DNA from: G032773895 sp965248935
Lineage (GTDB): Bacteria > Pseudomonadota > Gammaproteobacteria > Pseudomonadales > Cellvibrionaceae
Assembly (NCBI GenBank): GCA_965248935.1
Contig: OZ252214.1
Span: 3,658,001-3,722,000, forward strand
Length of the DNA stretch: 64,000 nucleotides
Direction of reading: 5' to 3'
Part shown: piece after piece, positions 1 to 8,369 of the stretch
Layout of the letters: every line of letters begins with the position of its first letter
Position numbering within the stretch: position 1 is the stretch's first letter
Notes under the pieces: model-generated
Told to the model about the DNA's origin: nothing
Database searches by the model: none
Seen by the model: the letters and a program-made list of their open reading frames with translations, nothing else
Position numbers and translations under genes: made by a program

Positions 1-225
1 ACCTTTGTTGGTTTAATGCCGATTATGTTTGAGCAAAGTGTTCAGGCTCGATTTTTGATTCCTATGGTTATCTCTTTGTCTTTTGGGGTGATGTTTGCCA
101 CCTTTGTGACTCTGCTTTTAGTGCCGAGTTTATATTTATTGGGAAGTAAAATATCTAGGGCTTTAAAAAGAAGAGGTAAAGGTGACGGAAGTATTGTGGC
201 TGTAGATGAAGAGCCAGCAGTTTAA
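1..225 (+). CDS. RND efflux pump permease, C-terminal fragment
   Basis: The reading frame is open from base 1 and gives the last 74 residues of an inner-membrane RND (AcrB/MexB-like) transporter; the rest lies left of the window. The visible part has the last two membrane helices and the motif FATFVTLLLVPSLYLL, typical of the end of the twelfth helix, followed by a basic and acidic cytoplasmic tail. RND pumps export drugs or small molecules using the proton gradient, with an adaptor and an outer-membrane channel. Neither partner is visible, so the substrate cannot be inferred. The family call is firm; the subfamily is open. Confidence 0.85.
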   Translation, partial: TFVGLMPIMFEQSVQARFLIPMVISLSFGVMFATFVTLLLVPSLYLLGSKISRALKRRGKGDGSIVAVDEEPAV

Positions 226-235
226 AATAGAAAAG

Positions 236-997
236 TTAACTTTGTTGGTCTTGGGTCTGCTCATTCGACGCGGGGGTGACCCAGCGGCCAAAGAAGATGC
301 CAATCTCAAATAATAGCCACATAGGCAAAGCTAATAAAAGCTGAGAGATAATATCCGGTGGGGTAAGAAGCATTCCGAAAATAAAGCATATGACAATAAC
401 ATAAGGTCGTTTTTTGGCCATGCCAGCAGGTGAAATAAAACCGGCTGAGATGAATAAAATGGTGGCAATAGGAATTTCAAAAGCAATGCCAAAGGCAAAA
501 AATAGTTTTAATACAAAATTTAGATAACTACTAATATCGGTCATAACCGATACGCTATTTGGGCCGACCGATGTAAAGAAACCAAATACCAGTGGGAATA
601 CAGCAAAGTAGGCAAAGGCCATTCCAGTATAAAAAAGCAATACACTGGATACACTGAGAGGTAAGGCAAGGTGCTTTTCATTTCGGTAAAGCGCGGGAGC
701 GATAAACAACCATACCTGGTAAAAAATAAAGGGTATTGACAGTATCACAGCAGCAAAAAGCGTGAGCTTGAATGGTGCGAGAAATGGAGAGGCTACGTCA
801 GTAGCGATCATGGTACTTCCGTCACCCATATATCTTTGCAGTGGTGCAGCAATAAACTCATATACTTCATTTGAAAAAGAAAACAGTGGAATAAAAACCA
901 CAACAACAGATATAAGGCTATAAATAAGCCTCGTACGTAGCTCTATAAGGTGCTGCACTAAAGGCTGGGTATCTTGTTCTTCTTCAAATTGTGGCAT
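236..997 (-). CDS. tatC: Sec-independent translocase subunit TatC
   Basis: 253-residue polytopic membrane protein, the usual TatC length. TatC binds the twin-arginine signal peptide and with TatB forms the receptor that passes folded proteins across the inner membrane. The N-terminus has the conserved LIELRTRL segment before the first helix, and six hydrophobic segments follow, with the family-typical FAFGIAFEIP region. It is the last gene of hisI-hisE-tatA-tatB-tatC, all on the minus strand and 8 bp from tatB. MsrP, encoded further along this window, carries a twin-arginine signal and is a likely client. Confidence 0.97.
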   Translation of the reverse strand: MPQFEEEQDTQPLVQHLIELRTRLIYSLISVVVVFIPLFSFSNEVYEFIAAPLQRYMGDGSTMIATDVASPFLAPFKLTLFAAVILSIPFIFYQVWLFIAPALYRNEKHLALPLSVSSVLLFYTGMAFAYFAVFPLVFGFFTSVGPNSVSVMTDISSYLNFVLKLFFAFGIAFEIPIATILFISAGFISPAGMAKKRPYVIVICFIFGMLLTPPDIISQLLLALPMWLLFEIGIFFGRWVTPASNEQTQDQQS

Positions 998-1005
998 GAG
1001 TGGTA

Positions 1006-1422
1006 TTAATCTGCCTTTGAGTGGTTTTCAGTTGATGAGGGTGCGGTTGGCGCAGATGGGGTTTCTTCCTCCCACTCGCAGGGAGGGTGACTGTCTTCGG
1101 GACGATGACTGGGGCCGTGTGAGTGGGCTTCAAAATCGTCGATGGATTCTTGAGTCGATTCTTGAACCTTTTGTTCTATACGCTCTTTGGCTGTTTTAAG
1201 TTCGTTTAATCGGTGCAATACATCTTCGTTATGTATTTCTCGTCGGATTTCATCGGCACCAATTTGCTGCTCGATTTCAGCACGCGCATTTCGAATAGAC
1301 CTGCGAATACGACCAAACCAAAGCGCGCCGCTTCGGATTGCTCCAGGGAGCTGGTTTGGACCAATGACCAGCAGGCCAACAACCGCTATGACCAGAATTT
1401 CAAGAAAGCCAATATCAAACAC
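1006..1422 (-). CDS. tatB: Sec-independent translocase subunit TatB
   Basis: 138 residues: a single N-terminal membrane helix beginning MFDIGFLEILVIAVVGLLVI, the conserved GPNQLP hinge, an amphipathic basic helix and a long acidic, poorly conserved tail rich in Glu, Pro and Ser. This is the TatB arrangement and differs from the shorter TatA encoded directly upstream. TatB works with TatC in recognising twin-arginine substrates. It lies 5 bp downstream of tatA, consistent with one transcript. The start is fixed by the MFDIG motif, nearly invariant in the family. Confidence 0.96.
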   Translation of the reverse strand: MFDIGFLEILVIAVVGLLVIGPNQLPGAIRSGALWFGRIRRSIRNARAEIEQQIGADEIRREIHNEDVLHRLNELKTAKERIEQKVQESTQESIDDFEAHSHGPSHRPEDSHPPCEWEEETPSAPTAPSSTENHSKAD

Positions 1423-1427
1423 GGGCG

Positions 1428-1673
1428 TTAGACGTTTGTTTTGTCAGAACGGATATTTTCTTCTTGAGGGTTTTCCGTTGTCGCGTCAACCGTGTCAGCT
1501 TCTGCCTCTACTTTTTCTTGCTCATCCTTGTCGTCCTTGAGCGCTTTTTTAAAGCCCTTAATGGCTCCGCCCAGGTCGCCGCCCAAGCCTTTTAATCGCT
1601 TTGTTCCAAACAACAAAAGAACAATGACAAGAATAATTAGAAGTTGCCAGATACTTATGCCACCGAGACCCAT
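1428..1673 (-). CDS. tatA: Sec-independent translocase subunit TatA
   Basis: 81 residues with one N-terminal helix, the FGTKRLKGLGGDLG hinge and amphipathic helix, then a charged tail. TatA oligomers form the transport pore of the twin-arginine system. The start MGLGGISIWQ matches the family. The gap from hisE is about 60 bp, so tatABC may share the his promoter or have its own promoter here. Order and orientation are as in Pseudomonas (hisI, hisE, tatA, tatB, tatC). Confidence 0.96.
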   Translation of the reverse strand: MGLGGISIWQLLIILVIVLLLFGTKRLKGLGGDLGGAIKGFKKALKDDKDEQEKVEAEADTVDATTENPQEENIRSDKTNV

Positions 1674-1736
1674 GTTTTATCCTTAGTTAATTTAGGTATG
1701 TAGTGTAATACTACTATATTGCTACGTTAGTGAAAC

Positions 1737-2072
1737 CTAGTTCTTTGTTCGAGAGGCTTTTTCTTCTAGGCCGGACAAGTCAAATCGTTGAGCCAACTCT
1801 TCTAACACAGCGTCTGCACTGGTGCCTAGGTACGATAGCATAACCATGGAATGAAACCAGAGGTCTGCGGTTTCGCATATTAATAGCTCGTTTTTACCTG
1901 AACGCTCTGCGTCTTTTGCCGCAATAATGGTTTCGGTACTCTCTTCCCCTATTTTTTCAAGAATCTTATTTAGACCTTTTTGGTGGAGCTGGGCTACATA
2001 GGAGTGTTCAGCATTGCCGTTTACTTTGCGTTCTTCGAGTACTTCAGTCAGTTTTTCCAGTACTTCTCTCAT
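1737..2072 (-). CDS. hisE: phosphoribosyl-ATP pyrophosphatase HisE
   Basis: 111 residues, normal for stand-alone HisE. It hydrolyses phosphoribosyl-ATP to phosphoribosyl-AMP and pyrophosphate, the second step of histidine synthesis. The MazG-like all-alpha fold is shown by the EESTETIIAAKD motif, whose acidic residues bind Mg, and by the later ETADLWFH helix. The start codon overlaps the hisI stop by 4 bp, the usual sign of translational coupling. In enterics the two steps are fused as HisIE; here they are separate, as in pseudomonads. Confidence 0.97.
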   Translation of the reverse strand: MREVLEKLTEVLEERKVNGNAEHSYVAQLHQKGLNKILEKIGEESTETIIAAKDAERSGKNELLICETADLWFHSMVMLSYLGTSADAVLEELAQRFDLSGLEEKASRTKN

Positions 2073-2461
2073 GAATAGATCTCTTTTGGGTCTTTAATGA
2101 CGTCATCCTGAATAACCCAATTGTTGTTGGTATCCAGGGTGCGATAGAAACAGGATTCACGGCCAGTGTGACACGCGATGCCTGCCAATTGTTCGACGTC
2201 TAAAATCAATACGTCCGCATCACAGTCTAAGCGAATAGCGTTGACTGTTTGTATATGGCCGGAGCTTTCGCCTTTTCGCCATATTTTGTTGCGTGAGCGG
2301 GACCAGTAGACGGCCACCTTCTCTTTCACTGTGAGTTCCAGTGATTCGCGGTTCATCCATGCCATCATCAAAATTCGGCCAGTATTCGCATCCTGGGCAA
2401 TAGCGGGTACCAGCCCGTCTGCTGTCCATTTAATCTCGTTAAGGTAAGAAGAATTTGTCAC
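2069..2461 (-). CDS. hisI: phosphoribosyl-AMP cyclohydrolase HisI
   Basis: 130 residues. Catalyses the third histidine step, opening the purine ring of phosphoribosyl-AMP. Visible family motifs are RLDCDADVLI with the Mg-binding Asp residues and CHTGRESCFYR with Zn-ligand cysteines. First gene of the hisI-hisE-tatABC cluster, so its promoter should lie in the roughly 385 bp upstream; no clear operator was identified there. Confidence 0.97.
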   Translation of the reverse strand: MTNSSYLNEIKWTADGLVPAIAQDANTGRILMMAWMNRESLELTVKEKVAVYWSRSRNKIWRKGESSGHIQTVNAIRLDCDADVLILDVEQLAGIACHTGRESCFYRTLDTNNNWVIQDDVIKDPKEIYS

Positions 2462-2847
2462 AGGAAGCCTTGGGTTGTGAGCAGTAAATAAGTTATTGAG
2501 ATGGTGAGTTGTAAAAGCGAATTATCTCAGTGGGATAAGGCGGGTTCAATCGCTTCATCTGTCTATTGGAACACATATTGGTGAATATTTTGTGTAAGGT
2601 CTGCTAATACCCATTGAATTATCATTGTTGGAGTCAATTCCTTCTTGAACAAAGGCACTGAGAATGCCGCTACTCTACATGAATGACTGACAAGGTGGTA
2701 GGAGGAAAAGATACCTCTAGCCCTCCTCATTTCAACGGAAGGGGCTTATGTTTAAAAACGTGCCATTTAGTATTGCTCGGCTCTTATTTTACGTCACCAA
2801 AGTGGGCTTCGGGTTGGGTTTTCCTCCTGACTTTTCTGTGTGGAGCA
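2462..2847. other. intergenic stretch between hisI and ispA
   Basis: About 385 bp between the hisI start and the ispA stop. It should hold the promoter of the hisI-tatC cluster. The only open frame of note is a 39-codon plus-strand ORF that runs into the end of ispA and looks unlike a known protein. No terminator with a U tract or repeat could be supported. In many gammaproteobacteria dxs follows ispA; it is absent here. Confidence 0.5.
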
Positions 2848-3738
2848 TCAGTGATTACGTTCGATAGTGTAATCCGCTAAGTCGTGCAAGGTTTTAGCTG
2901 AATTACCGAAGTCGGATAACGCTTTATGTGCCATTTCAATCAGTTCTTTGGCTTTGCCCTGAGCACCTTTAAGGCCCAAAAGAGAAACATAGGTAGGTTT
3001 GTTTAGTTCCGCATCTGCGCCTTGGGTTTTGCCGAGAGTTTCGGTATCGGAAATAACATCCAAAATATCGTCCTGAACTTGGAAAGCTAGCCCTATAGCC
3101 CTGGCATACTGGCACAGAGACTTGGTATGGGTCTCGTTTGCATTGGCTGATAAGGCGCCAAGCTTGACCGCTGCTTCGATTAGCGCTCCCGTCTTGTGAT
3201 TATGCATATCTTCGAGTTCGGCCAAGGGCACTTGTCTGTCCACTGAGTGCAAATCAATCGCTTGGCCCAGTACCATTCCGCGTGCGCCTGAGGCTTGAGC
3301 AAGTACTCCCAGTGCTTTAAGGGCAGCGCTAGGAGGCATCGTCGAAATTGACGAAACCAATTCGAACGCCATAGTCTGTAAGGCGTCGCCTGCCAATATT
3401 GCTGTCGCTTCATCAAAGGCAATATGGCAAGTAGGTTGGCCTCGGCGCAAATCGTCGTTATCCATCGCCGGTAGATCATCGTGAATCAAGCTATAAGCGT
3501 GGATGGCTTCAATGGCGCAGGCCAAAGTGTCTGTTGCGGGGCTTACCTGGGACACGGCTTGGGCGGAGGCATATACCAATAGCGGGCGGATTCTTTTGCC
3601 CCCCATCAACAGCCCATATTTCATGGCTTCGGCAAGTTGTCGATGGCTGTGGTGGCCATACTTCGTGAGGTGCCCTTTTAATAGCTGGTTGACGTGCTGT
3701 TGGTAAAAGTGGATAAATTCTTGCAGGTTTGAGTGCAT
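2848..3738 (-). CDS. ispA: (2E,6E)-farnesyl diphosphate synthase
   Basis: 296 residues, normal for short-chain trans-prenyl diphosphate synthases. Condenses isopentenyl diphosphate with dimethylallyl and geranyl diphosphate to make farnesyl diphosphate for quinones and undecaprenyl carriers. The first Asp-rich motif is DDLPAMDNDDLRRG and the second is in FQVQDDILD; both bind the Mg-diphosphate. It lies downstream of xseB on the same strand, the classical xseB-ispA pairing, but dxs does not follow. Confidence 0.96.
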   Translation of the reverse strand: MHSNLQEFIHFYQQHVNQLLKGHLTKYGHHSHRQLAEAMKYGLLMGGKRIRPLLVYASAQAVSQVSPATDTLACAIEAIHAYSLIHDDLPAMDNDDLRRGQPTCHIAFDEATAILAGDALQTMAFELVSSISTMPPSAALKALGVLAQASGARGMVLGQAIDLHSVDRQVPLAELEDMHNHKTGALIEAAVKLGALSANANETHTKSLCQYARAIGLAFQVQDDILDVISDTETLGKTQGADAELNKPTYVSLLGLKGAQGKAKELIEMAHKALSDFGNSAKTLHDLADYTIERNH

Positions 3739-3829
3739 TTAGAGAGGGTCTTTTTATCGATAGAAATTTGGCGCAGGTCAATGTAGCAGGTTAAGTAGCC
3801 CTATGTGTGGGTATTAAATGAGTTTTTGT

Positions 3830-4096
3830 TTAGTCCGGTTCCCGGCTCAACGGTTCAATTTGGTTCTGCTCAGTAAGCTGCTGGACTTTTTGTTCTGCAC
3901 GCTCCAGAGCCGATTGACAGTGGCGGGTGAGCTTAATGCCTTGCTCAAATACTTGAAGGGAATCTTCCAGGCTTAAGTCACCAGATTCAAGTGACGTGAC
4001 GATTGTTTCTAGCGCCTCTAAAGATTGCTCGAAACCCTTTACTGCTGAATTATCACTACTCACAACGTATTTCCCCAGGTAGCCCATACCAATCAA
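3830..4096 (-). CDS. xseB: exodeoxyribonuclease VII small subunit
   Basis: 88 residues with the family core FEQSLEALETIVTSLESGD followed by LSLEDSLQVFEQGI, and a coiled C-terminal helix. The small subunit binds several copies of XseA to form a nuclease that degrades single-stranded DNA. The first dozen residues (MIGMGYLGKYVV) are not family-like, so translation may start further in; the annotated ATG is only the longest option. It lies 91 bp upstream of ispA. Confidence 0.92.
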   Translation of the reverse strand: MIGMGYLGKYVVSSDNSAVKGFEQSLEALETIVTSLESGDLSLEDSLQVFEQGIKLTRHCQSALERAEQKVQQLTEQNQIEPLSREPD

Positions 4097-4423
4097 GTAG
4101 GTCGAAAGTAAATATGCATCTTTTTTATTGGTCTGTAGGTTAGTGTAATGTGAAACATTTTTATTTGTTCATCATCTATTCTATACCAACGTTTAATTAT
4201 GTCGTGTACATGTTTTACCAAAGTATCCTCGCCGTTACCGGCAAAGCATATTGATAATTTAAGATAGTCAGGAATGACCGCAAAGGGCGATTAACTACCC
4301 TTCGTTCGCATTCTACCAATGTCTGCTTGAGAATTCATAGCCAATACTGTTGAATAGAACGCTAATTTTCGCAAAATTCCACTAGAAAAAACACGATTAC
4401 TTTTTTTGTTAGCTTCTATCTAC
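4097..4423. other. intergenic stretch, no gene seen
   Basis: About 325 bp between the 3' end of the lipoprotein gene and the xseB start. It contains a short inverted repeat of an AAGGG and CCCTT type near 4280-4305 but no U tract and no credible ORF. It should include the xseB-ispA promoter. Confidence 0.4.
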
Positions 4424-4834
4424 TCAGAAATCGGTATTTTTATGCCAATAGACGGTATCTATAGCTATCCATTTATTTCCTGTCTGCTTAAACCAGATTG
4501 TGAGGTAGCAATCGTCATTCAACCAATATACTTCTTTAACTTTAATAGAATTATTTTCAGAGATTGAACGTGGCAATAAAACATCCAGATTACCCCGAAA
4601 TTCATTTATTACAACATCACCCATAGAGAAGCTTTCCTCTTTTACAGGCTCGGACAGTATTTGTTTTGCTTCCTGCAACGTTTTGCCCAACCATTCTGGC
4701 TTCAATACTGGGCTTATGCATTCTGTATTGCTGATATTGTGAGTTTGATCATCTGTATTAGAACATGCGACAAAGCTATAAAGAAATAACGAGACAAATA
4801 CTAAATTAAAATAATTATTACCAAAAATTTTCAT
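4424..4834 (-). CDS. small lipoprotein, candidate immunity protein
   Basis: 136 residues. The N-terminus is a lipoprotein signal: basic start, hydrophobic core, then FVAC followed by Ser-Asn, with Cys as the predicted lipidated residue near position 24. The mature part is small, acidic and has two more cysteines (in the ISNTECIS and NDDCYL segments) that could form a disulfide. No family was recognised. It begins 36 bp downstream of a frameshifted metallopeptidase toxin-like gene on the same strand. That position and the outer-membrane or periplasmic anchor are what is expected of an immunity protein for a periplasm-acting toxin, but this is inference. Confidence 0.6.
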   Translation of the reverse strand: MKIFGNNYFNLVFVSLFLYSFVACSNTDDQTHNISNTECISPVLKPEWLGKTLQEAKQILSEPVKEESFSMGDVVINEFRGNLDVLLPRSISENNSIKVKEVYWLNDDCYLTIWFKQTGNKWIAIDTVYWHKNTDF

Positions 4835-4870
4835 GTATGAGGCTCACTATGAATAAACCATTATGGAACT

Positions 4871-5535
4871 TTAGCGAATATTTCTTACTGAGAAAGTTGT
4901 TCCTGGGATCATCTTGTTTAGCTCGTCAATGATTGTCTGGAAATGTCTATCTCGAAGTTGGCTGCCTATATTCATGATGCTTGCATGATCATTAACATGT
5001 GGACTCGAAGTTTGATACTCATCTCCACGCGCCAAAACAGCCGTATTTCCGACAGCATGTCCGAATTCATGAGCGACAGGTACTTGACTACGACAAATCC
5101 GGGACGTTCCTACACAATTAGTTCTAGTATTAAAATCATTGGTATCCAGGTTAATTGTTCTTGTAGCCCACAAAATATTACTCCTTCTAAAAGAAGACGG
5201 GGTTATCTTCATCACATGGACTCGCCAATGTTCTTTTGCTGTGACTCTACGAATATCTAAGTTAATCGAAACTCCGGCTGAACTATGTTTTGCTGCAAAG
5301 TTTTGCTGCAAAGCTGGAAAAACCCGATACACCCAAGGTTGCTCGGTTTGACCACGCTGCCCAAATATGACTATCAGCACGGTTATGAAAGTTTGTTTTT
5401 TCTGACGCTGTCCATGCAGATAGGCCGGGAAGCCAAGAGCCAACTGTAATTCCACTTTTGTTGTAGTAGTACATGACCTGTGGTCGTATTAATATCAATA
5501 TCGCACCACGGGGTCGATTTAACAACATGTCCCAT
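4871..5535 (-). pseudogene. zinc metallopeptidase toxin-like gene, frameshifted by a 13-bp duplication
   Basis: Two overlapping minus-strand frames together make one protein. The upstream frame ends ...WAAWSNRATLGVSGFSSFAAK and the downstream frame continues FAAKHSSAGVSINLDIRR; they join exactly if one copy of a 13-bp direct repeat is removed. The C-terminal part has AHEFGHAVGN, an HExxH zinc site, followed by DEY and SIMNIGSQLRDRH, a layout I associate with peptidase modules of polymorphic and type VI-linked toxins. An ATG at 5535 opens a third frame, so the N-terminus may hold a second frameshift. The gene is probably inactive unless the duplication is slippage-corrected. The lipoprotein gene downstream is intact. 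Confidence 0.7.
5287..5312. repeat. 13-bp perfect tandem duplication
   Basis: Two adjacent perfect copies of a 13-base unit starting GTTTTGCTGC on the plus strand. Because 13 is not a multiple of three, the duplication shifts the reading frame of the minus-strand metallopeptidase gene. Removing one copy restores a continuous protein, so this is the likely inactivating event. Confidence 0.95.
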
Positions 5536-5894
5536 ATTGGTTTCTTGTCAATTAGTGATTTGAATGTGACACTAAAGTACCTAAGGGTTGTTACAAGGTC
5601 AATGCAGATAGGATAACAATGGTAAAAATTATCATAACCATGCTAGAAATCCTGTTTTCTCTATGCCGGATGTATTGATCACGTCATAACCTAAATATCT
5701 ATTTTGGTCGTCGTTTTAGGCAATTTGTGTCTAGACTAAATGAACAAGTATTAGAAATTTGCCTTGTCTAGAAACTCTTGCCCAGAAGCTTTGGCTTAGC
5801 GCCAAGCAGTCTCCCAATGTTAATGGTATGGGGGTTAATGGCATGGGTATTAACGACGATAGGCGCCCAATCATTTGGGACAGAGGATGAATTT
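5536..5894. other. divergent intergenic region upstream of pomA
   Basis: About 360 bp between the start of the minus-strand metallopeptidase pseudogene and the preferred GTG start of pomA. A longer in-frame ORF begins at 5778, but the added 39 residues are not conserved in PomA. Promoters for both directions must lie here; none could be assigned with confidence. Confidence 0.4.
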
Positions 5895-6653
5895 GTGGAT
5901 TTAGCTACCTTAGTCGGCCTGATCGGGGCTTTGGCACTCATTATCATCGCAATGATAATGAGTGGTGAATTGGGGATGTTTGTTAACGTACCCTCACTTG
6001 TTATTGTGGTTGGGGGGACAGTTTTTGCAGTGATGGCTAAATATGGACTAGGACAATTTCTTGGGGCAATAAAGATTGCAGGTAAAAGCTTTAAAAATAA
6101 GTTGCCAGACATCAATGAACTTATTGATGAAATTGTTGGTTTGGCGGACGAAGCTAGGAAGGGAGGATTACTCTCACTTGAAGGGAAAGAAGTGAGCAGT
6201 GACTTTCTGCAAAAAGGTATCCAGTTACTTGTGGATGGCCACGACCCAGATATTGTGAAATCCATCCTTTCTAAAGATAAATCTCAAGCCGTCGAAAGAC
6301 ATAATATCGGTTCCTCTATTTTTTCAGCCATGGCAGATATGGCTCCGGCCATGGGAATGATTGGAACACTGATTGGCTTGGTGGCCATGTTGGCCAATAT
6401 GGATGACCCCAAAGCAATTGGCCCGGCCATGGCTGTTGCGCTGTTAACCACACTGTACGGAGCGATTATCGCCAATGCTATGTGTGGTCCGATAGCGGAT
6501 AAATTGAGCCTGAGGGCGACAGAGGAGGCCATGATCAAAAGCCTTGTTATTGACGCCCTCTTAGCGATTCAGGGTGGGCAAAACCCACGAGTGATCGATT
6601 CAATGTTACGTAACTATCTGCCGGAAAGTTCGCGTGAAATCGAAGATGCTTAG
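5895..6653 (+). CDS. pomA: flagellar stator protein PomA/MotA, sodium type
   Basis: I place the start at the GTG giving VDLATLVGLIG, because PomA proteins begin MDLATLIG and an AGAGGA Shine-Dalgarno sequence sits 8 bases upstream; the longer frame from 5778 adds a non-conserved leader. The resulting 252 residues match the family length. Four membrane helices are visible, two near the N-terminus (including IIIAMIMSGELGMFVNVPS) and two after a cytoplasmic loop (MIGTLIGLVAML; ALLTTLYGAIIANAM). With PomB it forms the ion channel that drives flagellar rotation. pomB follows 18 bp later. Confidence 0.93.
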   Translation: MDLATLVGLIGALALIIIAMIMSGELGMFVNVPSLVIVVGGTVFAVMAKYGLGQFLGAIKIAGKSFKNKLPDINELIDEIVGLADEARKGGLLSLEGKEVSSDFLQKGIQLLVDGHDPDIVKSILSKDKSQAVERHNIGSSIFSAMADMAPAMGMIGTLIGLVAMLANMDDPKAIGPAMAVALLTTLYGAIIANAMCGPIADKLSLRATEEAMIKSLVIDALLAIQGGQNPRVIDSMLRNYLPESSREIEDA

Positions 6654-6671
6654 GGGGCAGATAAAAAGCTT

Positions 6672-7661
6672 ATGAGTGACGACGACGAACACAAGTGCGA
6701 CTGTGTACCAGGGTTGCCAGGTTGGATGGGAACCTTTGCAGACTTAATGTCTCTGCTTATGTGCTTCTTCGTTCTACTTTTGTCTTTTTCCGAAATGGAT
6801 GCCATGAAATTCAAGCGCTTAGCGGGCTCAATGGCCCAAGCGTTTGGGGTGCAAAATCGCCTTAACGTCATGGATATTCCCAGGGGCACCAGCATCATTG
6901 CCCGTGAATTTAGCCCTGGCAGACCCGAACCTACCCCGATTAACGAGATTTGGCAGCACACCAAAGATATTACAGAAATGTCTTTGGATGTTGACTGCGC
7001 TGAAGAATATACCGTTGAGCAGGGGGACGAAGGTGCTCAAGCGGGAATTAAAATAAAGATTGTGCAAAAACTACAGGAGCTTCTGAAGCAGACTGAAAAT
7101 GACGCTTATGAGTTGGCTGGAGCCCTAAATGATCAGATAGCTCAAGGACAGGTTGAGGTGGAAACTCGCGGTCGAATGATCATTATTCGAATACGTGAAA
7201 AGGGGTCGTTTATTTCAGGGGCTGCGGAAATGTCTGCGGAGTATAAAGATGTTATGAGAGAGGTAAGGTCGGTATTGGCCTTAAAGAAAGGGGCCATTGC
7301 CGTACAGGGGCACACAGATGATATTCCAATTAATACCCGAACCTTTCGTTCCAACTGGGATTTGTCTGCAATGCGCTCGTCATCTGTCGCATACGAGCTA
7401 ATGAAAGGCGGCGATGTTTCTCGCAAGAGGTTTGAAGTGACGGGTTTTGCCGATACCAAACCTCTTGTGCCTAATACTTCGGCTAAAAATCGATCTATCA
7501 ATCGCAGGGTAGAGATATTGATTAAACAAGGGGTAGAGAATGAGCTGGAAGAAGAAGATTTAAGACTTCTTAAAGAGGATGAACAAGGTGCGGATATTCT
7601 TAGGGAGCTTGACCTAGAACCCGAGTACCTTTTTGATTTAGAACCGGAAGAAGTATTTTGA
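6672..7661 (+). CDS. pomB: flagellar stator protein PomB/MotB, OmpA-like C-terminus
   Basis: 329 residues. One N-terminal helix with FADLMSLLMCFFVLLLSF contains the Asp that carries the coupling ion. A plug and linker follow (SMAQAFGVQ is typical of PomB rather than of enteric MotB). The C-terminal OmpA-like peptidoglycan-binding domain has GHTDDIPI and NRRVEILI. It anchors the stator to the cell wall. Sodium coupling is inferred from similarity to PomB. Directly downstream of pomA and upstream of a PilZ gene. Confidence 0.93.
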   Translation: MSDDDEHKCDCVPGLPGWMGTFADLMSLLMCFFVLLLSFSEMDAMKFKRLAGSMAQAFGVQNRLNVMDIPRGTSIIAREFSPGRPEPTPINEIWQHTKDITEMSLDVDCAEEYTVEQGDEGAQAGIKIKIVQKLQELLKQTENDAYELAGALNDQIAQGQVEVETRGRMIIIRIREKGSFISGAAEMSAEYKDVMREVRSVLALKKGAIAVQGHTDDIPINTRTFRSNWDLSAMRSSSVAYELMKGGDVSRKRFEVTGFADTKPLVPNTSAKNRSINRRVEILIKQGVENELEEEDLRLLKEDEQGADILRELDLEPEYLFDLEPEEVF

Positions 7662-7696
7662 TATATAGAGTAAAGCGAAGCAGAGTGGCATAAAAC

Positions 7697-8257
7697 ATGA
7701 GTAAAGAGCGACGTCGATATTTTCGTATAACAGAGGCTGTGGGGATCTCCTACCAGTTTATTGAGGGTGGCACGGACCATGAGACAAAAGGCGGGGAGTT
7801 TGCTCCAAATGTTTTGCTTCAAGTTGGCGAAATAGACGAGAAAATAAATACGCTGCTGACCTCACTGACAAACAAAAACCCTGAAGTTGCTGAAATTATT
7901 ATGCTGTTTAACCAGAAGTTGGAAAGAGTCGTTAACCAGCTCTCTTTGGATGCGCACCTTGTGGATCGGCTGGCTCAAAAGGTGAGGGAGGCTAATATCA
8001 GTGCCTGCGGCATAGCTTTTGGTAATGACGAAGCTGCTGAGGTGGGTAATCGGTTACGCCTGGAGCTGCGTTTATACCCTAACGACCTTACGATTATTAC
8101 CTTTGGTCGAGTTATTCATTGTGACAAACAAGATAGTGATGAGCTTCCCTATTATTGGCGAGTTGACTTTTATGGAATGAAACCGGCCTCTCAGGAAAAG
8201 CTTATCCAGCATATGGTTCGGATGCAGAATAACCAACTGAAAGAGCGTAATCGTTAA
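7697..8257 (+). CDS. PilZ-domain c-di-GMP receptor protein
   Basis: 186 residues. The N-terminal ERRRYFRI supplies the RxxxR c-di-GMP motif and NISACGIAF supplies the D/NxSxxG motif about 110 residues later, so both binding elements of a PilZ domain are present. The intervening helical stretch is longer than in a minimal PilZ domain, as in PilZ proteins with an extra N-terminal helical segment. It lies 35 bp after pomB and is probably in the same operon, which suggests that c-di-GMP acts on the stator or flagellar brake through this protein; that role is inference. Confidence 0.88.
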   Translation: MSKERRRYFRITEAVGISYQFIEGGTDHETKGGEFAPNVLLQVGEIDEKINTLLTSLTNKNPEVAEIIMLFNQKLERVVNQLSLDAHLVDRLAQKVREANISACGIAFGNDEAAEVGNRLRLELRLYPNDLTIITFGRVIHCDKQDSDELPYYWRVDFYGMKPASQEKLIQHMVRMQNNQLKERNR

Positions 8258-8298
8258 GAGTATAATTGTTTGCTGCTAAAACCCATATTTTGTATTTT

Positions 8299-8316
8299 TG
8301 TAAGAGATTACCTACA
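8299..8316 (+). promoter_or_regulatory. GacA/UvrY upstream activating site (predicted)
   Basis: TGTAAG, six bases, CCTACA: this matches the GacA-box consensus TGTAAG-N6-CTTACA at 11 of 12 fixed positions. It lies about 60 bases upstream of the predicted start of the Rsm-type RNA, the placement seen for rsmX, rsmY and rsmZ in pseudomonads. Confidence 0.75.
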
Positions 8317-8369
8317 AGTATCTGCGAAAATTGCGACTAGTTCCTAAAGCTAAAATCTTTAAAATAGCT

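Noticed and set aside
2748..2867. 39-codon plus-strand ORF upstream of and overlapping the ispA end
   Set aside because: It has an AAGGGG sequence before the ATG, but it overlaps ispA in the opposite strand and resembles no known protein; too short to support.
4097..4423. Possible small RNA in the gap upstream of xseB
   Set aside because: A short AAGGG/CCCTT stem is present, but there is no promoter or terminator to delimit a transcript.
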